64,000 nucleotides of DNA. Source: Candidatus Colwellia aromaticivorans. GTDB lineage: Bacteria; Pseudomonadota; Gammaproteobacteria; Enterobacterales; Alteromonadaceae. Positions within the stretch are counted from its first letter, which is position 1, and every line of letters starts with the position of its first letter. This document shows positions 7,076 through 15,343 of this stretch, piece after piece. A model generated the notes under the pieces. The model saw only the letters and a list, made by a program, of their open reading frames with translations. It did no database searches and was not told the origin of the DNA. The position numbers and the translations under genes were made by a program. The DNA lies in contig NZ_QOLD01000013.1 in the NCBI RefSeq assembly GCF_003333305.1, positions 1 to 64,000 on the forward strand, read 5' to 3'.

Positions 7076-8362
7076 ATGTCGGTGAGAATTTGTGATACCG
7101 CGCTAGAAGCAATATCTGTCATTGAAGATAATGAGTTTATTTGGACTCATTCAATGGCTGCCACTCCAAGAATTCTTATCGACGCATTAGCTATACATGC
7201 TAAAACGCGGCAGAATTTAACATTACTACAGCTTCATACTGAAAGAGCCGATTCTTTAGCATCACCAGAATTATTCGGTCATTTACGTCACCGTTGTTAT
7301 TTTAGCAGTACTTCAACACGACCTCTTATGGCAATAGGCGAAGCGGATTATGTACCAATGTTTCTTTCAGCGCTCCCTAAGCTATTTAGATCTGGTGAGC
7401 AGCCAATAGATACAGCAATTATTCAGGTATCTCCGCCAGACCAACACGGAATGTGTACCATGGGGATTTCTGTTGAAGCAACAAATTCGGCTTGCCTAGT
7501 AGCAAAAAAAATTATTGCTCATATTAATCCTAATATGCCTAAAACACATGGTGATGGTTTTATTTCTTACGATAGTTTTCATAGTGTCTATTGGCAAGAA
7601 GATGAGTTACCTTTACACCCTCAAGAGAAATTTGATGAAGTAACTCAAGCCATTGGTAGAAACGTTGCCCAATTAATAAATGATGGTGATTGTCTACAAG
7701 TGGGTATAGGTGCTATTCCAGATGCAGTATTAGCTTGTTTAACCAATAGAAAAGATTTGGGTGTACATACCGAAATGTTTTCTGATGGTTTGCTTGATTT
7801 AGTTGATACCGGTGTCATTACAAACCGGCTAAAAAAAATTCACCCTGGAAAAATAGTCACAGGGTTTGCCGTTGGCACACAAAGATTATATGACTTTGTT
7901 GACGATAATCCACAAGTGGTATTTTTAGACATAGAATATGTTAACGATACATCAATCATCAGACGTAACGATAATGTCGCGGCGATTAACAGTGCATTGC
8001 AAGTCGATTTGTCCGGTCAAGTTTGTGCTGACTCAATAGGAACTTCTATTTATTCAGGCGTTGGTGGACAAATGGACTTTATTCAAGGCGCAAGTTTATC
8101 AAAAGGAGGCAAAGCTATAATAGCATTACCTTCAACAGCTAAACATGGCCAATTGTCGCGTATTGTGACAACATTAGATAAAGGTGCTGGCGTAGTAACC
8201 ACCAGAGCTCATGTTCAATATATAGTAACCGAGTATGGTATTGCTAACTTACGCAATAAAAGCCTAAGAGAGCGTGCTAAAGCGTTAATTGAAATCTCAC
8301 ATCCTGATTTTCGTGATGAACTAACAAAGAGTTGCCATAAAATATGGGGTATTCATCTCTGA
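7076..8362 (+). CDS. Acetyl-CoA hydrolase / acyl-CoA:acetate CoA-transferase family protein
   Basis: The 428-residue protein belongs to the acetyl-CoA hydrolase/transferase family (4-hydroxybutyrate or succinyl-CoA:acetate CoA-transferases). It moves CoA between carboxylic acids through a glutamyl-CoA intermediate. The catalytic glutamate is in LGVHTEMFSDGLLDL (about residue 240). Family motifs are VSPPDQHGMCTMGISVE, LQVGIGAIPDAVL, SGVGGQMDFIQGA and the C-terminal VTEYGIANLRNKSLRERA. The ATG at 7076 follows TTAGGAAAAA. The substrate cannot be told from sequence. The gene stands alone, bracketed by TATACCC elements, and the upstream element ends 23 bases before the start. Confidence 0.85.
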   Translation: MSVRICDTALEAISVIEDNEFIWTHSMAATPRILIDALAIHAKTRQNLTLLQLHTERADSLASPELFGHLRHRCYFSSTSTRPLMAIGEADYVPMFLSALPKLFRSGEQPIDTAIIQVSPPDQHGMCTMGISVEATNSACLVAKKIIAHINPNMPKTHGDGFISYDSFHSVYWQEDELPLHPQEKFDEVTQAIGRNVAQLINDGDCLQVGIGAIPDAVLACLTNRKDLGVHTEMFSDGLLDLVDTGVITNRLKKIHPGKIVTGFAVGTQRLYDFVDDNPQVVFLDIEYVNDTSIIRRNDNVAAINSALQVDLSGQVCADSIGTSIYSGVGGQMDFIQGASLSKGGKAIIALPSTAKHGQLSRIVTTLDKGAGVVTTRAHVQYIVTEYGIANLRNKSLRERAKALIEISHPDFRDELTKSCHKIWGIHL

Positions 8363-8439
8363 TTTTTTATCTAAGACTTAACAATCCAAATACCGTACTG
8401 ATTAACATAAGCCATACCACCTAATGCAAAGCTTGTCTT
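8363..8439 (-). pseudogene. Possible 3' tail of a lost gene
   Basis: On the minus strand, directly after the repeat at 8440, a frame reads TSFALGGMAYVNQYGIWIVK and ends at a TAG near 8370. It looks like the hydrophobic end of a membrane protein whose front has been lost or replaced by the repeat. It is only about 22 codons long, so coincidence is possible. Confidence 0.25.
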
Positions 8440-8705
8440 TATACTCATGATACTTCAAAATGTCTGTTTCAGGATGCCTGAGCAATTCATGATCAAGGTG
8501 CTTATTTTTATTAATGGTTGTTCCCTTAAAAAAAGGAGCAATGACGAGCATGATTTACTCAGGAGTCCCCGAAGGGCGAGTTTTAAAGGCTTATATACGG
8601 CGTTATTGATTTTGACAAGGGAATAACCATTATCTTCAGTCAATGCCTTGCCTATAAGCCTTTAAATTCTCGCTGAAACGAGTATTTCGAGGTAACATGA
8701 GTATA
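8440..8705. repeat. TATACCC element, full length (copy C)
   Basis: This 266-bp copy has ends TATACTCATGATACTTCAAA and GAGGTAACATGAGTATA. The interior keeps the TTCATGATCAAGG and CTTATCTTCAGTCAATGCC-type blocks of the family but has diverged from copies B and H. It lies in the gap before the DUF1285 gene. Confidence 0.85.
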
Positions 8706-8733
8706 GGTATAAGGTTAAACTAAGATTAATATA

Positions 8734-8791
8734 TATACCTATGATACTTCAAGATGTGCTGAATCCGACATATTGAAGTAACATGGGTATA
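8734..8791. repeat. TATACCC element, short form (copy D)
   Basis: This 58-bp hairpin has ends TATACCTATGATACTTCAAG and CATATTGAAGTAACATGGGTATA. It lies only 28 bases from copy C and 30 bases before the DUF1285 start, so the two elements are next to each other. Confidence 0.85.
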
Positions 8792-8821
8792 GACCCTTAT
8801 TTATAACTTAGGCTGCCTTTT

Positions 8822-9364
8822 ATGTCTCTAGAAGCAATTACCAATCAACTTTCCTCTAAAGGTATTTCATCAAAAAGTAAAATTCCTCCTGTAGAAGATT
8901 GGAACCCTGAGTACTGTGGTGAAATGGATCTTCAAATTAAAAGCAATGGTGACTGGTTCTATACGGGTACTATATTCAAACGAGCCAAGTTAGTTAAATT
9001 ACTCGCTTCTGTGCTGAAAATGGAAGGTGATGAATACTATTTAGTAACGCCCGTAGAGAAAATAAAAATTACCGTTGAGGATGCGCCTTTTGTGCTAACT
9101 GAATGGTATTGGCATGATGAATCGCAAACGACCATGTGCGTTAAAAACAATGTTGGGGATGAGTTTGTTTTAGATGCACAGCATCCAATATCGGCTAACG
9201 AGGTAGGGGAGTTATACGTTATTGTTCGTCGAAACCTATTAGCTAAGATACATCGTAATATTTATTATCAATGGATTGATATAGCGAAAGAAGTGCAAAC
9301 GAAAAACGGCACTGAATTGGTATTTATCAGTGCCGGATGTGAATTTAGTTTAGGGGTTGTTTAA
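8822..9364 (+). CDS. DUF1285 family protein
   Basis: The 180-residue protein matches the DUF1285 pattern: PPVEDWNPEYCGEMDLQI near residues 22-39, then WFYTGTIFKRAKLVKLLASV and YYLVTPVEKIKITVEDAPFV (about 75-94). Proteins of this family have a paired beta-barrel fold. They are common in proteobacteria, and no reaction is established. No signal peptide or membrane helix is seen, so it is likely cytoplasmic. It runs convergently to hemN, with only 28 bases between the two stop codons. Confidence 0.8.
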   Translation: MSLEAITNQLSSKGISSKSKIPPVEDWNPEYCGEMDLQIKSNGDWFYTGTIFKRAKLVKLLASVLKMEGDEYYLVTPVEKIKITVEDAPFVLTEWYWHDESQTTMCVKNNVGDEFVLDAQHPISANEVGELYVIVRRNLLAKIHRNIYYQWIDIAKEVQTKNGTELVFISAGCEFSLGVV

Positions 9365-9392
9365 TAGCAATTTTACTATTCAAATATAAAAA

Positions 9393-10772
9393 TTATATTA
9401 CCCGAGAAAAGCGTTGCTGATTAATATGCTTTTTCATATAAGCATCAAAACTCATGCAAACAATACGGATAAGTAAGCGAGCTTTTTGCGCGACTTGAAT
9501 ACTATCAGGAGTATTCACAACAAGATCATCAGCGATAAAGGTATCAAGCAAGGGTAAATCATCACTAAAATAGCTATCAAAATCAATATTATATTTTTCA
9601 CTGATTTTATTTTTATCTAGAAATAAATTACACATTAATTCACGAATAACTTCTCCACGAATAATATCATCTTGTGACAAACTTACGCCTTTTACTTGCG
9701 CATGTTGCTGTGTTTCAATCGCTTGATAATAGGTTTTAAGATCTTTAATGTTTTGGCTAAAACTATTACCAATAGCGCTAATTGATGACACGCCAAGACC
9801 AAGCAAGTCACAACCACCTTTGGTTGTGTATCCTTGGAAGTTTCGATGTAATGTGCCATTACCTTGAGCAATTGACAATTCATCATTAGGTTTAGCAAAA
9901 TGATCCATACCAATAAAGTCATAGCCATAATCACATAACGTTTCAATGGCAAGTTTCATTAGTGCAAATTTTTCTTCGGTATTAGGTAACCATTCATCAC
10001 GCAATTTACGTTGAGCAGCAAACCGACTAGGTATATGTGCATAACTAAAGAGTGAAATTCTATCGACATCCCACTCGTGAGCTTTGTCTAAGGTTTTAGC
10101 AAAGTTTTCTAACGTTTGGTGAGGTAAACCATAAATTAAATCAATATTAATCGACTTAAAACCAACGGCTTTAGCATGACCGATAAAATCGCCAATAAAC
10201 TGCGTTGATTGCACACGGTTAATAGCTTCTTGTACTTTTAAATCTAAATCTTGTACACCCAAGCTTAAACGATTAAAACCTAATGAAAACAAATGTTCAG
10301 CCAAGTCCATTTCAATTTCGCGCGGATCTATTTCAATACTCATCTCTAAATCATCAGAAAAGCTAAATTTTTCTTTCAATAAATTAACTAATGTAGTGAT
10401 TTGTTTATGTGTTAAAAAGCTTGGTGTGCCACCACCCCAGTGTAATTGCTTTACTGTATATTCTGTAAATAAAGGCGCTTGCAACGCAATTTCTTGCGCT
10501 AAATATTCAAGATAAGTATCCGCTTTGTCACGATGACGGGTGATAACTTTATTACAACCACAGTAGTAACAAAGTGTGTGACAAAAAGGGATATGTACAT
10601 ACAAAGATAATTCACGATTTGGTGAATCCTTTATTGCTTGTACAAAGTCGCCATGCTTAAAGTCATCATGAAACTCTAATGCTGTGGGATAAGAAGTATA
10701 CCTTGGACCACTAGTATTATATTTACTAAGTAATTGAGGATCGAAAAATTGACTAACTTGCATCTTGTTCAC
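9393..10772 (-). CDS. hemN: Oxygen-independent coproporphyrinogen III dehydrogenase
   Basis: This 459-residue radical-SAM enzyme decarboxylates coproporphyrinogen III to protoporphyrinogen IX without oxygen. The 4Fe-4S cluster cysteines are in CHTLCYYCGC (about residues 62-71). The start has the HemN-specific YNTSGPRYTSYPTA, and HWGGGTPSFL and YGLPHQT follow. Length matches E. coli HemN (457). The neighbours (DksA-like, yihI) fit the E. coli yihI-hemN order. A partial FNR-like site lies about 65 bases upstream, which would suit anaerobic induction. Confidence 0.95.
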   Translation of the reverse strand: MNKMQVSQFFDPQLLSKYNTSGPRYTSYPTALEFHDDFKHGDFVQAIKDSPNRELSLYVHIPFCHTLCYYCGCNKVITRHRDKADTYLEYLAQEIALQAPLFTEYTVKQLHWGGGTPSFLTHKQITTLVNLLKEKFSFSDDLEMSIEIDPREIEMDLAEHLFSLGFNRLSLGVQDLDLKVQEAINRVQSTQFIGDFIGHAKAVGFKSINIDLIYGLPHQTLENFAKTLDKAHEWDVDRISLFSYAHIPSRFAAQRKLRDEWLPNTEEKFALMKLAIETLCDYGYDFIGMDHFAKPNDELSIAQGNGTLHRNFQGYTTKGGCDLLGLGVSSISAIGNSFSQNIKDLKTYYQAIETQQHAQVKGVSLSQDDIIRGEVIRELMCNLFLDKNKISEKYNIDFDSYFSDDLPLLDTFIADDLVVNTPDSIQVAQKARLLIRIVCMSFDAYMKKHINQQRFSRVI

Positions 10773-10836
10773 ACCTTAAGTTCAGGCACCATTTAAATAA
10801 CTAGTGGGTATTATACACAGCGAACATTTAACAGTA

Positions 10837-10850
10837 TTGATTAAGCGCAA
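10837..10850 (-). promoter_or_regulatory. Candidate FNR site upstream of hemN
   Basis: On the minus strand TTGCGCTTAATCAA fits the FNR consensus TTGAT-N4-ATCAA in its second half and in three of five bases of its first half. It lies 65 bases before hemN, a gene commonly activated by FNR. The match is imperfect. Confidence 0.4.
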
Positions 10851-10925
10851 GTCTTTCAATTTTTAATAGCTGAATAATTCCATTTAAATTAGTTAATGTT
10901 ACACGGTTTAATGAGAGTATACGGC

Positions 10926-11237
10926 TTACTCCGCACATTTAATACAGTTTGTTGCTGCTGGCTGTACTTGTAGTCGTGGCTTTGCAATGTCATCACCGCA
11001 AGTTTCGCAAATTCCATAACTACCGTTTTCCATACGCGTGATCGCATTAGATAAATGCTGAATTTCTACTTTAGCTTCAGACTCAAGTGCGTTGAGCACT
11101 TCTTCGTTTTCACGTTCACCCGCCTGCTCTGACCAATCAGTATCTCGTCCATCAGCAAAGTCGCGATGAATTGCACTAATGCGTTGTTGTAATTCAATAA
11201 TCCGCTTAGTAAATTGTACTTTTAATTGTTCAGTCAT
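10926..11237 (-). CDS. DksA/TraR-family zinc-finger protein
   Basis: The 103-residue protein has a coiled-coil-like N-terminal half (IIELQQRISAIHRDFADGRD) and a C4 zinc finger made of CETC (about 77-80) and CIKC near the end, inside the TraR/DksA signature NGSYGICETCGDDIAKPRL. It is shorter than DksA (151) and resembles YbiI/TraR-type proteins that bind RNA polymerase through the secondary channel. The central helix has DGRDTDWSEQ rather than the usual DxxDxA tip, so DksA-like activity is not assured. I chose the ATG at 11237 (MTEQLKV); an upstream in-frame start at 11282 would add 15 non-homologous residues. Confidence 0.8.
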   Translation of the reverse strand: MTEQLKVQFTKRIIELQQRISAIHRDFADGRDTDWSEQAGERENEEVLNALESEAKVEIQHLSNAITRMENGSYGICETCGDDIAKPRLQVQPAATNCIKCAE

Positions 11238-11307
11238 AATACATATCTCAAAAAATGAAGGGGTATTCCCGAAATACTTCAATCGAGAATCTAAAGCTTA
11301 ATTATTC

Positions 11308-11574
11308 TATACCCGTGATACCTCAAAATGCGTGTTTCAGGATGCTTGAGCGATTCATGATCAAGGCGCATCTTTTTATTAAGGGTTATTCCCTTAAAAA
11401 CAGATGCAACGAAGAGCATGATTTACTCAGACATCCCCGTAGGGCTGATTTAGAAACGTTTTAAGCAGCGTTATTTATTTCGACAATAGAACAACTATTA
11501 TCTTCAATCAATGCCTTGCCTAAAGACGTTTCTAATTCCAGCTGAATCCTGCATTTTAAAGTAACACGGGTATA
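11308..11574. repeat. TATACCC element, full length (copy E)
   Basis: This 267-bp copy has ends TATACCCGTGATACCTCAAA and TAAAGTAACACGGGTATA. The interior carries the family blocks TTCATGATCAAGGCGCATC, CTTCAATCAATGCCTTGCC and AATTCCAGCTGAATCC. It lies between the DksA-like gene and the DUF2489 gene. Confidence 0.9.
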
Positions 11575-11611
11575 TATTCCTGATTAGTGAACACCAGAAT
11601 GAAAGATAAAG

Positions 11612-12100
11612 CTATGTATTTAGTATACTCATTCTTTCAACGGTGTATTGTTGAAGTAGATCAAGATCTTTGACAATTTCGCTGTGCAATTCCGCTTCTA
11701 TGGTCATCCGTTGATAATCCTGCTTCATACGTAACGGCTTAGTTAACTGCTTTCGATCATCAAGTATAGAAAGATGCTTGATTTCGTTATATAGCTTAAA
11801 TATAGTAGGAAATTGCAGTGCTAGATCGCTGCTCATTTTCAACGAAGTCAATAAAACAGATAATCGCCAACAACCTTCACTAAAATCACATTGTTCTTCT
11901 TTCATCGCTCGGGTAATAATCAGCACACTAGCAAACACTTTATGATCATGGGAGGCAAGTCCTTGCTGACGAGCTAATTCCGCTTCCTGCTGCAAATGTT
12001 TTTGCTTGGCCAGTTGTCGTAATAATTTACCCGCATAAAAAGATAAGGCGGCAATAATAACCACTGCTAATATAATGGCGAAAAGCCAGTAAGTATCCAT
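11612..12100 (-). CDS. DUF2489 family membrane-anchored protein
   Basis: The 162-residue protein has one N-terminal membrane helix (about residues 5-25) followed by a helical cytoplasmic domain with QGLASHDHKVFASVLIITRA, CDFSEGCWRLSVLL and FPTIFKLYNEIKHL. This matches DUF2489, a gammaproteobacterial family of unknown function usually encoded next to yihI. Here it starts 11 bases after the yihI stop, so the two are probably co-transcribed. Confidence 0.8.
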   Translation of the reverse strand: MDTYWLFAIILAVVIIAALSFYAGKLLRQLAKQKHLQQEAELARQQGLASHDHKVFASVLIITRAMKEEQCDFSEGCWRLSVLLTSLKMSSDLALQFPTIFKLYNEIKHLSILDDRKQLTKPLRMKQDYQRMTIEAELHSEIVKDLDLLQQYTVERMSILNT

Positions 12101-12111
12101 ATTAGCGAGCC

Positions 12112-12720
12112 TTATTCAAATTTATCAACGTCACTGGGCAAAGATGAATTATCTAATTTATCCCATAAGTCTTCTTCTGAGTTAGCATCCACGTTAGTTG
12201 ATTCATCTTTAGGCTCTTCGTTTTCAGCTAACTTTTCAGTTAATTGCTGATGACGCTCCATCATCTCATTAAAGTAATCGACTTCTTGTTCGCTTAAGGC
12301 TAGCGCTTCCTCTTGCTTAGCTAAAATAGCTTGTAGACGCTCGTCAGCTTCAATATTGTCCAATTCCTGAGCAAAACTTACCATTTCTTGAGCAGCGCTT
12401 TGTTCTTCCTCTGCATTCACTACACGTATCGCCGCAATAGGATCTTGCTTAGCTTTGGTGATTTTAACTGCTTTCTTCTTAGTAGGAGCCACCGTCCTTC
12501 CCAGATCTATCGGCGTTTTACTGCCAATACGAGGATCTTTATTCTTATCAGACTGTTGATCAGGGTTTTTAATCAACTTAGCTTCTTGTTGACGGTTTCC
12601 TGGTTTGTTACCGTTTTTTTTACGCAGCCTTTTTTCAACATTCGCTAATTCAACTTTACTTAACTTAGGTTTAGCGGTGGGTGCACCACCAGGTTTTCTA
12701 GATTTTTTGGTACGAGCCAT
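12112..12720 (-). CDS. yihI: Der GTPase-activating protein
   Basis: The 202-residue protein stimulates the GTPase Der (EngA) and thereby tunes late 50S ribosome assembly. It has the family layout: a very basic N-terminus (MARTKKSRKPGGAPTAKP, with repeated lysines), a linker, and an acidic helical C-terminal half (LDNIEADERLQAILAKQEEA, EQEVDYFNEMMERHQQL). It is the first gene of a yihI-DUF2489 pair. E. coli has yihI next to hemN, and the same neighbourhood is kept here. Confidence 0.92.
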   Translation of the reverse strand: MARTKKSRKPGGAPTAKPKLSKVELANVEKRLRKKNGNKPGNRQQEAKLIKNPDQQSDKNKDPRIGSKTPIDLGRTVAPTKKKAVKITKAKQDPIAAIRVVNAEEEQSAAQEMVSFAQELDNIEADERLQAILAKQEEALALSEQEVDYFNEMMERHQQLTEKLAENEEPKDESTNVDANSEEDLWDKLDNSSLPSDVDKFE

Positions 12721-13046
12721 GAACTTGATGCTTTTTTAACTATTAATGGCGCTATTTTACGTCATTAATAGTGAAAAAGTAATGGATAGTTTCAAGTTAT
12801 CAAAGAGGCACTACACGAAGTGAATAAAATAGTTTCTTAAACAGTGAATTAAGTACTTATCGCTAATAGGTTAATCTTTTAAATGTAACTATTTAGCATG
12901 ACGAGGCGCGCGTTTAGTTTTCGACCATTTGAATCAAAGAAACAAATAGAGTTAAAGATATTGTGATTTACTGGCCCTAAAACATTGAGACCTTTGCTTT
13001 ATGGAAACTTTAAAGAAAGTTTTTTCTCAAATTTCAGGGGTATGTA
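12721..13046. other. Gene-free stretch between yihI and purU
   Basis: No gene or RNA structure is recognised. It should contain the yihI promoter close to 12730-12800. No terminator for purU is evident. Confidence 0.3.
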
Positions 13047-13907
13047 TCAAGCAAGTATGACAGTTTTATCACCATTTAAACACACGCGTTGCTCAGCATG
13101 AATTCTTACCGCGTGGCTTAATGCCGTTGCTTCCAAATCGTGTCCCATATGCACCATTTGCTTAATGGTGAAGGTATGATTTATTGGCTTTACTTCCTGG
13201 GCAATAATGGGGCCTTCATCTAAATTGGCAGTTACATAATGCGCCGTTGCACCAATAACTTTGACGCCTCGAGCATGCGCTTGATGATAAGGACGAGCAC
13301 CTTTAAAACTAGGCAAAAAAGAATGATGAATATTAATAGCACGCCCTGACAATTGCTGGCATAAATTATCTGATAAAATTTGCATATAACGCGCTAACAC
13401 TAACAAATCTGTTTTTGTTTCTTTCATTAGTGTTAGTATTTTTGCTTCTTGTTCTGCTTTACTTTCAACTGTTACAGGAAAATGGTGAAAGGGTACACCA
13501 TGCCAATCAACTAAAGACTTACAATCTTGATGATTTGACATCACAGCAACAATATTTATTGGCAAAGCACCTGACTTCCATTTAGTTAACAATGACACTA
13601 AGCAATGGTCGTCTTTTGATACGGCAATAACAACATTGGGTACATCGGCCTTATTGCGTAATTTATATTCCATAGATAACGGTTTAGCTAACGCATCTAG
13701 CGCTTCGATAAATTCGCTAGCAGACACGGTTAAATTACGGTCATCAAAAGCAATACGAGAAAAAAAGGTTTCTGTATAGGGATCACTATATTGTGATGTT
13801 TCGGTAATAAAAGCGCCATGCTTAAATAAACTTTGCGATACTTTTGCTAATACGCCAGAGTTATCTGGACATTGCCATGTAAGAATATAGTGGTTTGGAG
13901 AGGTCAT
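13047..13907 (-). CDS. purU: Formyltetrahydrofolate deformylase
   Basis: The 286-residue enzyme hydrolyses 10-formyltetrahydrofolate to formate and tetrahydrofolate, supplying formate for purine synthesis and balancing one-carbon pools. An ACT domain covers residues 1-85 (LTWQCPDNSGVLAKVSQSLF). The formyltransferase-type catalytic domain follows, with INIHHSFLPSFKGARPYHQA (active-site Asn/His) and the catalytic Asp in ANLDEGPIIAQE. Length matches E. coli PurU (280). The gene stands alone. Confidence 0.94.
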   Translation of the reverse strand: MTSPNHYILTWQCPDNSGVLAKVSQSLFKHGAFITETSQYSDPYTETFFSRIAFDDRNLTVSASEFIEALDALAKPLSMEYKLRNKADVPNVVIAVSKDDHCLVSLLTKWKSGALPINIVAVMSNHQDCKSLVDWHGVPFHHFPVTVESKAEQEAKILTLMKETKTDLLVLARYMQILSDNLCQQLSGRAINIHHSFLPSFKGARPYHQAHARGVKVIGATAHYVTANLDEGPIIAQEVKPINHTFTIKQMVHMGHDLEATALSHAVRIHAEQRVCLNGDKTVILA

Positions 13908-14020
13908 GATGTTTTACTAGCGTTATAAATAAGAATATAGGCAATATCATTGGTTATTTTTCTAATTAATTCCAGTATTTAATCGCTTATTTATCACTAT
14001 GTTTCTATTTTATGAGGGTT

Positions 14021-14104
14021 TATACCCATTCTTTACAATGAATACCTTGCCTAAAGTCTTTTAAATTCCCACTGAATCATGCATCTTGAAGTGGAACGGG
14101 TATA
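14021..14104. repeat. TATACCC element, deleted form (copy F)
   Basis: This 84-bp copy has ends TATACCCATTCTTTACAATG and GCATCTTGAAGTGGAACGGGTATA with a short family interior (ATACCTTGCCTAAAGTC). It overlaps the last 28 bases of the VF530-family gene and supplies its final codons and stop. Confidence 0.85.
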
Positions 14105-14328
14105 TTAGATAAACGATGCTTATTTTTTATATAAAGCTGTTCTACTTTTTCACGCGCCCAAGGGGTTTTTCTAAGAAATTTCAAACTAGATTTAATACTA
14201 GGATCTTTGGTAAAACAATTAATGTTAATTTGTTTTCCTAAAGTTTCAAAACCGTAATATGCTTCAAGCTCAGTAACTATAGCTTTTAAAGTGATGCCAT
14301 GTAGTGAGTTGTAAGGCTGGTTGTCCAT
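14077..14328 (-). CDS. VF530/DUF2132 family DNA-binding-like protein
   Basis: The 83-residue protein matches the VF530 family (DUF2132): [51 protein letters not shown]. The family has a small helical fold related to DNA-binding proteins, and its role is unknown. The last eight residues (IPVPLQDA) and the stop codon are encoded by the TATACCC element, so the native C-terminus was probably replaced when the element inserted. Family members usually end close to this point, so the change may be harmless. Confidence 0.82.
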   Translation of the reverse strand: MDNQPYNSLHGITLKAIVTELEAYYGFETLGKQININCFTKDPSIKSSLKFLRKTPWAREKVEQLYIKNKHRLSNIPVPLQDA

Positions 14329-14362
14329 AAAAGAATTCTACACTGAAAGAGAGTAATTAGAT

Positions 14363-14391
14363 TATACCCAAACCACTTCAAGATGCGAAGG
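14363..14391. repeat. TATACCC element, solo end (copy G)
   Basis: Only one terminus is present (TATACCCAAACCACTTCAAG then ATGCGAAGG). No matching end lies within 300 bases. It is probably a decayed remnant. Confidence 0.55.
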
Positions 14392-14514
14392 TTAGGAAAT
14401 TAAAATAGCCATTAAGTATTAATAGGCCTACAAACTAAAAGGCACCTTATCTTCAAAAATAAACGATGAAAATAGGTGCCGATAACGCATTAAAGGTAAT
14501 TTACGAGTTCGCTT

Positions 14515-15261
14515 TTACGCAAAATGTTTAGCTAACTCCTCAGCGCCACCAATGTGCTTGCCATCAATGAAAATTTGCGGAACCTTATCAGCATTAGTGA
14601 TAGCTCGCATAGCTGAAATACTAATTTCATTTCCCAAAGTCAGCTCTTCATATTGCAAGCCTTGTTGCGTAAGTAGATCTTTTGCTCTGGCACAATGTGG
14701 GCAACCTGGTTTAGTAAATAAACTAACTTGTGTTGTTTGGACCGCTTCTGGGTTTATGAAGTTAAGCATAGTATCAGCATCAGACACTTCAAATGGGTCG
14801 CCTGGTAAATCAGGTTCAATGAACATTTTTTCAATGACACCGTCTTTCACTAACATGGAATAGCGCCAACTACGCTTACCAAATCCAATGTCATTTTTTT
14901 CTACTAATAAGCCCATTCCATCAGTAAAGTCGCCGTTTCCATCAGGAATAAAACTAATATTTTCAGCGTCTTGATCAGCTGCCCATGCGTTCATAACAAA
15001 AGTATCATTAACCGAAACACATACTATTTCGTCAATGCCATTCGCAGCAAATTTACTTGCTAATTCATTATAACGAGGTAAGTGTGATGAAGAACAAGTC
15101 GGTGTAAAAGCACCTGGTAGAGAAAAAACCACCACCGTTTTTCCTGCAAAAATGTCCTGAGTATCGCGGCTGATCCAATCGTCATTTGCACGAATAGGGA
15201 ATGTTACTGCCGGAACGTTTTGACCTTCTTTATTTTCAAATTTACTATTGTTTGTAGACAT
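14515..15261 (-). CDS. Hybrid peroxiredoxin-glutaredoxin (Prx5 type)
   Basis: The 248-residue protein fuses a Prx5-type peroxiredoxin (about residues 1-165) to a glutaredoxin (about 178-248). It reduces hydrogen peroxide and organic peroxides, with electrons from glutathione passing through the glutaredoxin part. The peroxidatic cysteine is in PGAFTPTCSSSHLPRY (about residue 56). The glutaredoxin site is KPGCPHCARAK, followed by VPQIFIDGKHIGG with the cis-proline. Length and order match Haemophilus and Vibrio hyPrx5. It has its own upstream region, divergent from the peroxiredoxin pseudogene, and no oxidative-stress operator is evident by eye. Confidence 0.94.
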   Translation of the reverse strand: MSTNNSKFENKEGQNVPAVTFPIRANDDWISRDTQDIFAGKTVVVFSLPGAFTPTCSSSHLPRYNELASKFAANGIDEIVCVSVNDTFVMNAWAADQDAENISFIPDGNGDFTDGMGLLVEKNDIGFGKRSWRYSMLVKDGVIEKMFIEPDLPGDPFEVSDADTMLNFINPEAVQTTQVSLFTKPGCPHCARAKDLLTQQGLQYEELTLGNEISISAMRAITNADKVPQIFIDGKHIGGAEELAKHFA

Positions 15262-15343
15262 ATCATTTCCTTAATTTATAAAAGTGACTGATGTTGTTCA
15301 ATTTCAATGAGGTTATTATTCATTAAAACACATTGCACTTAAA

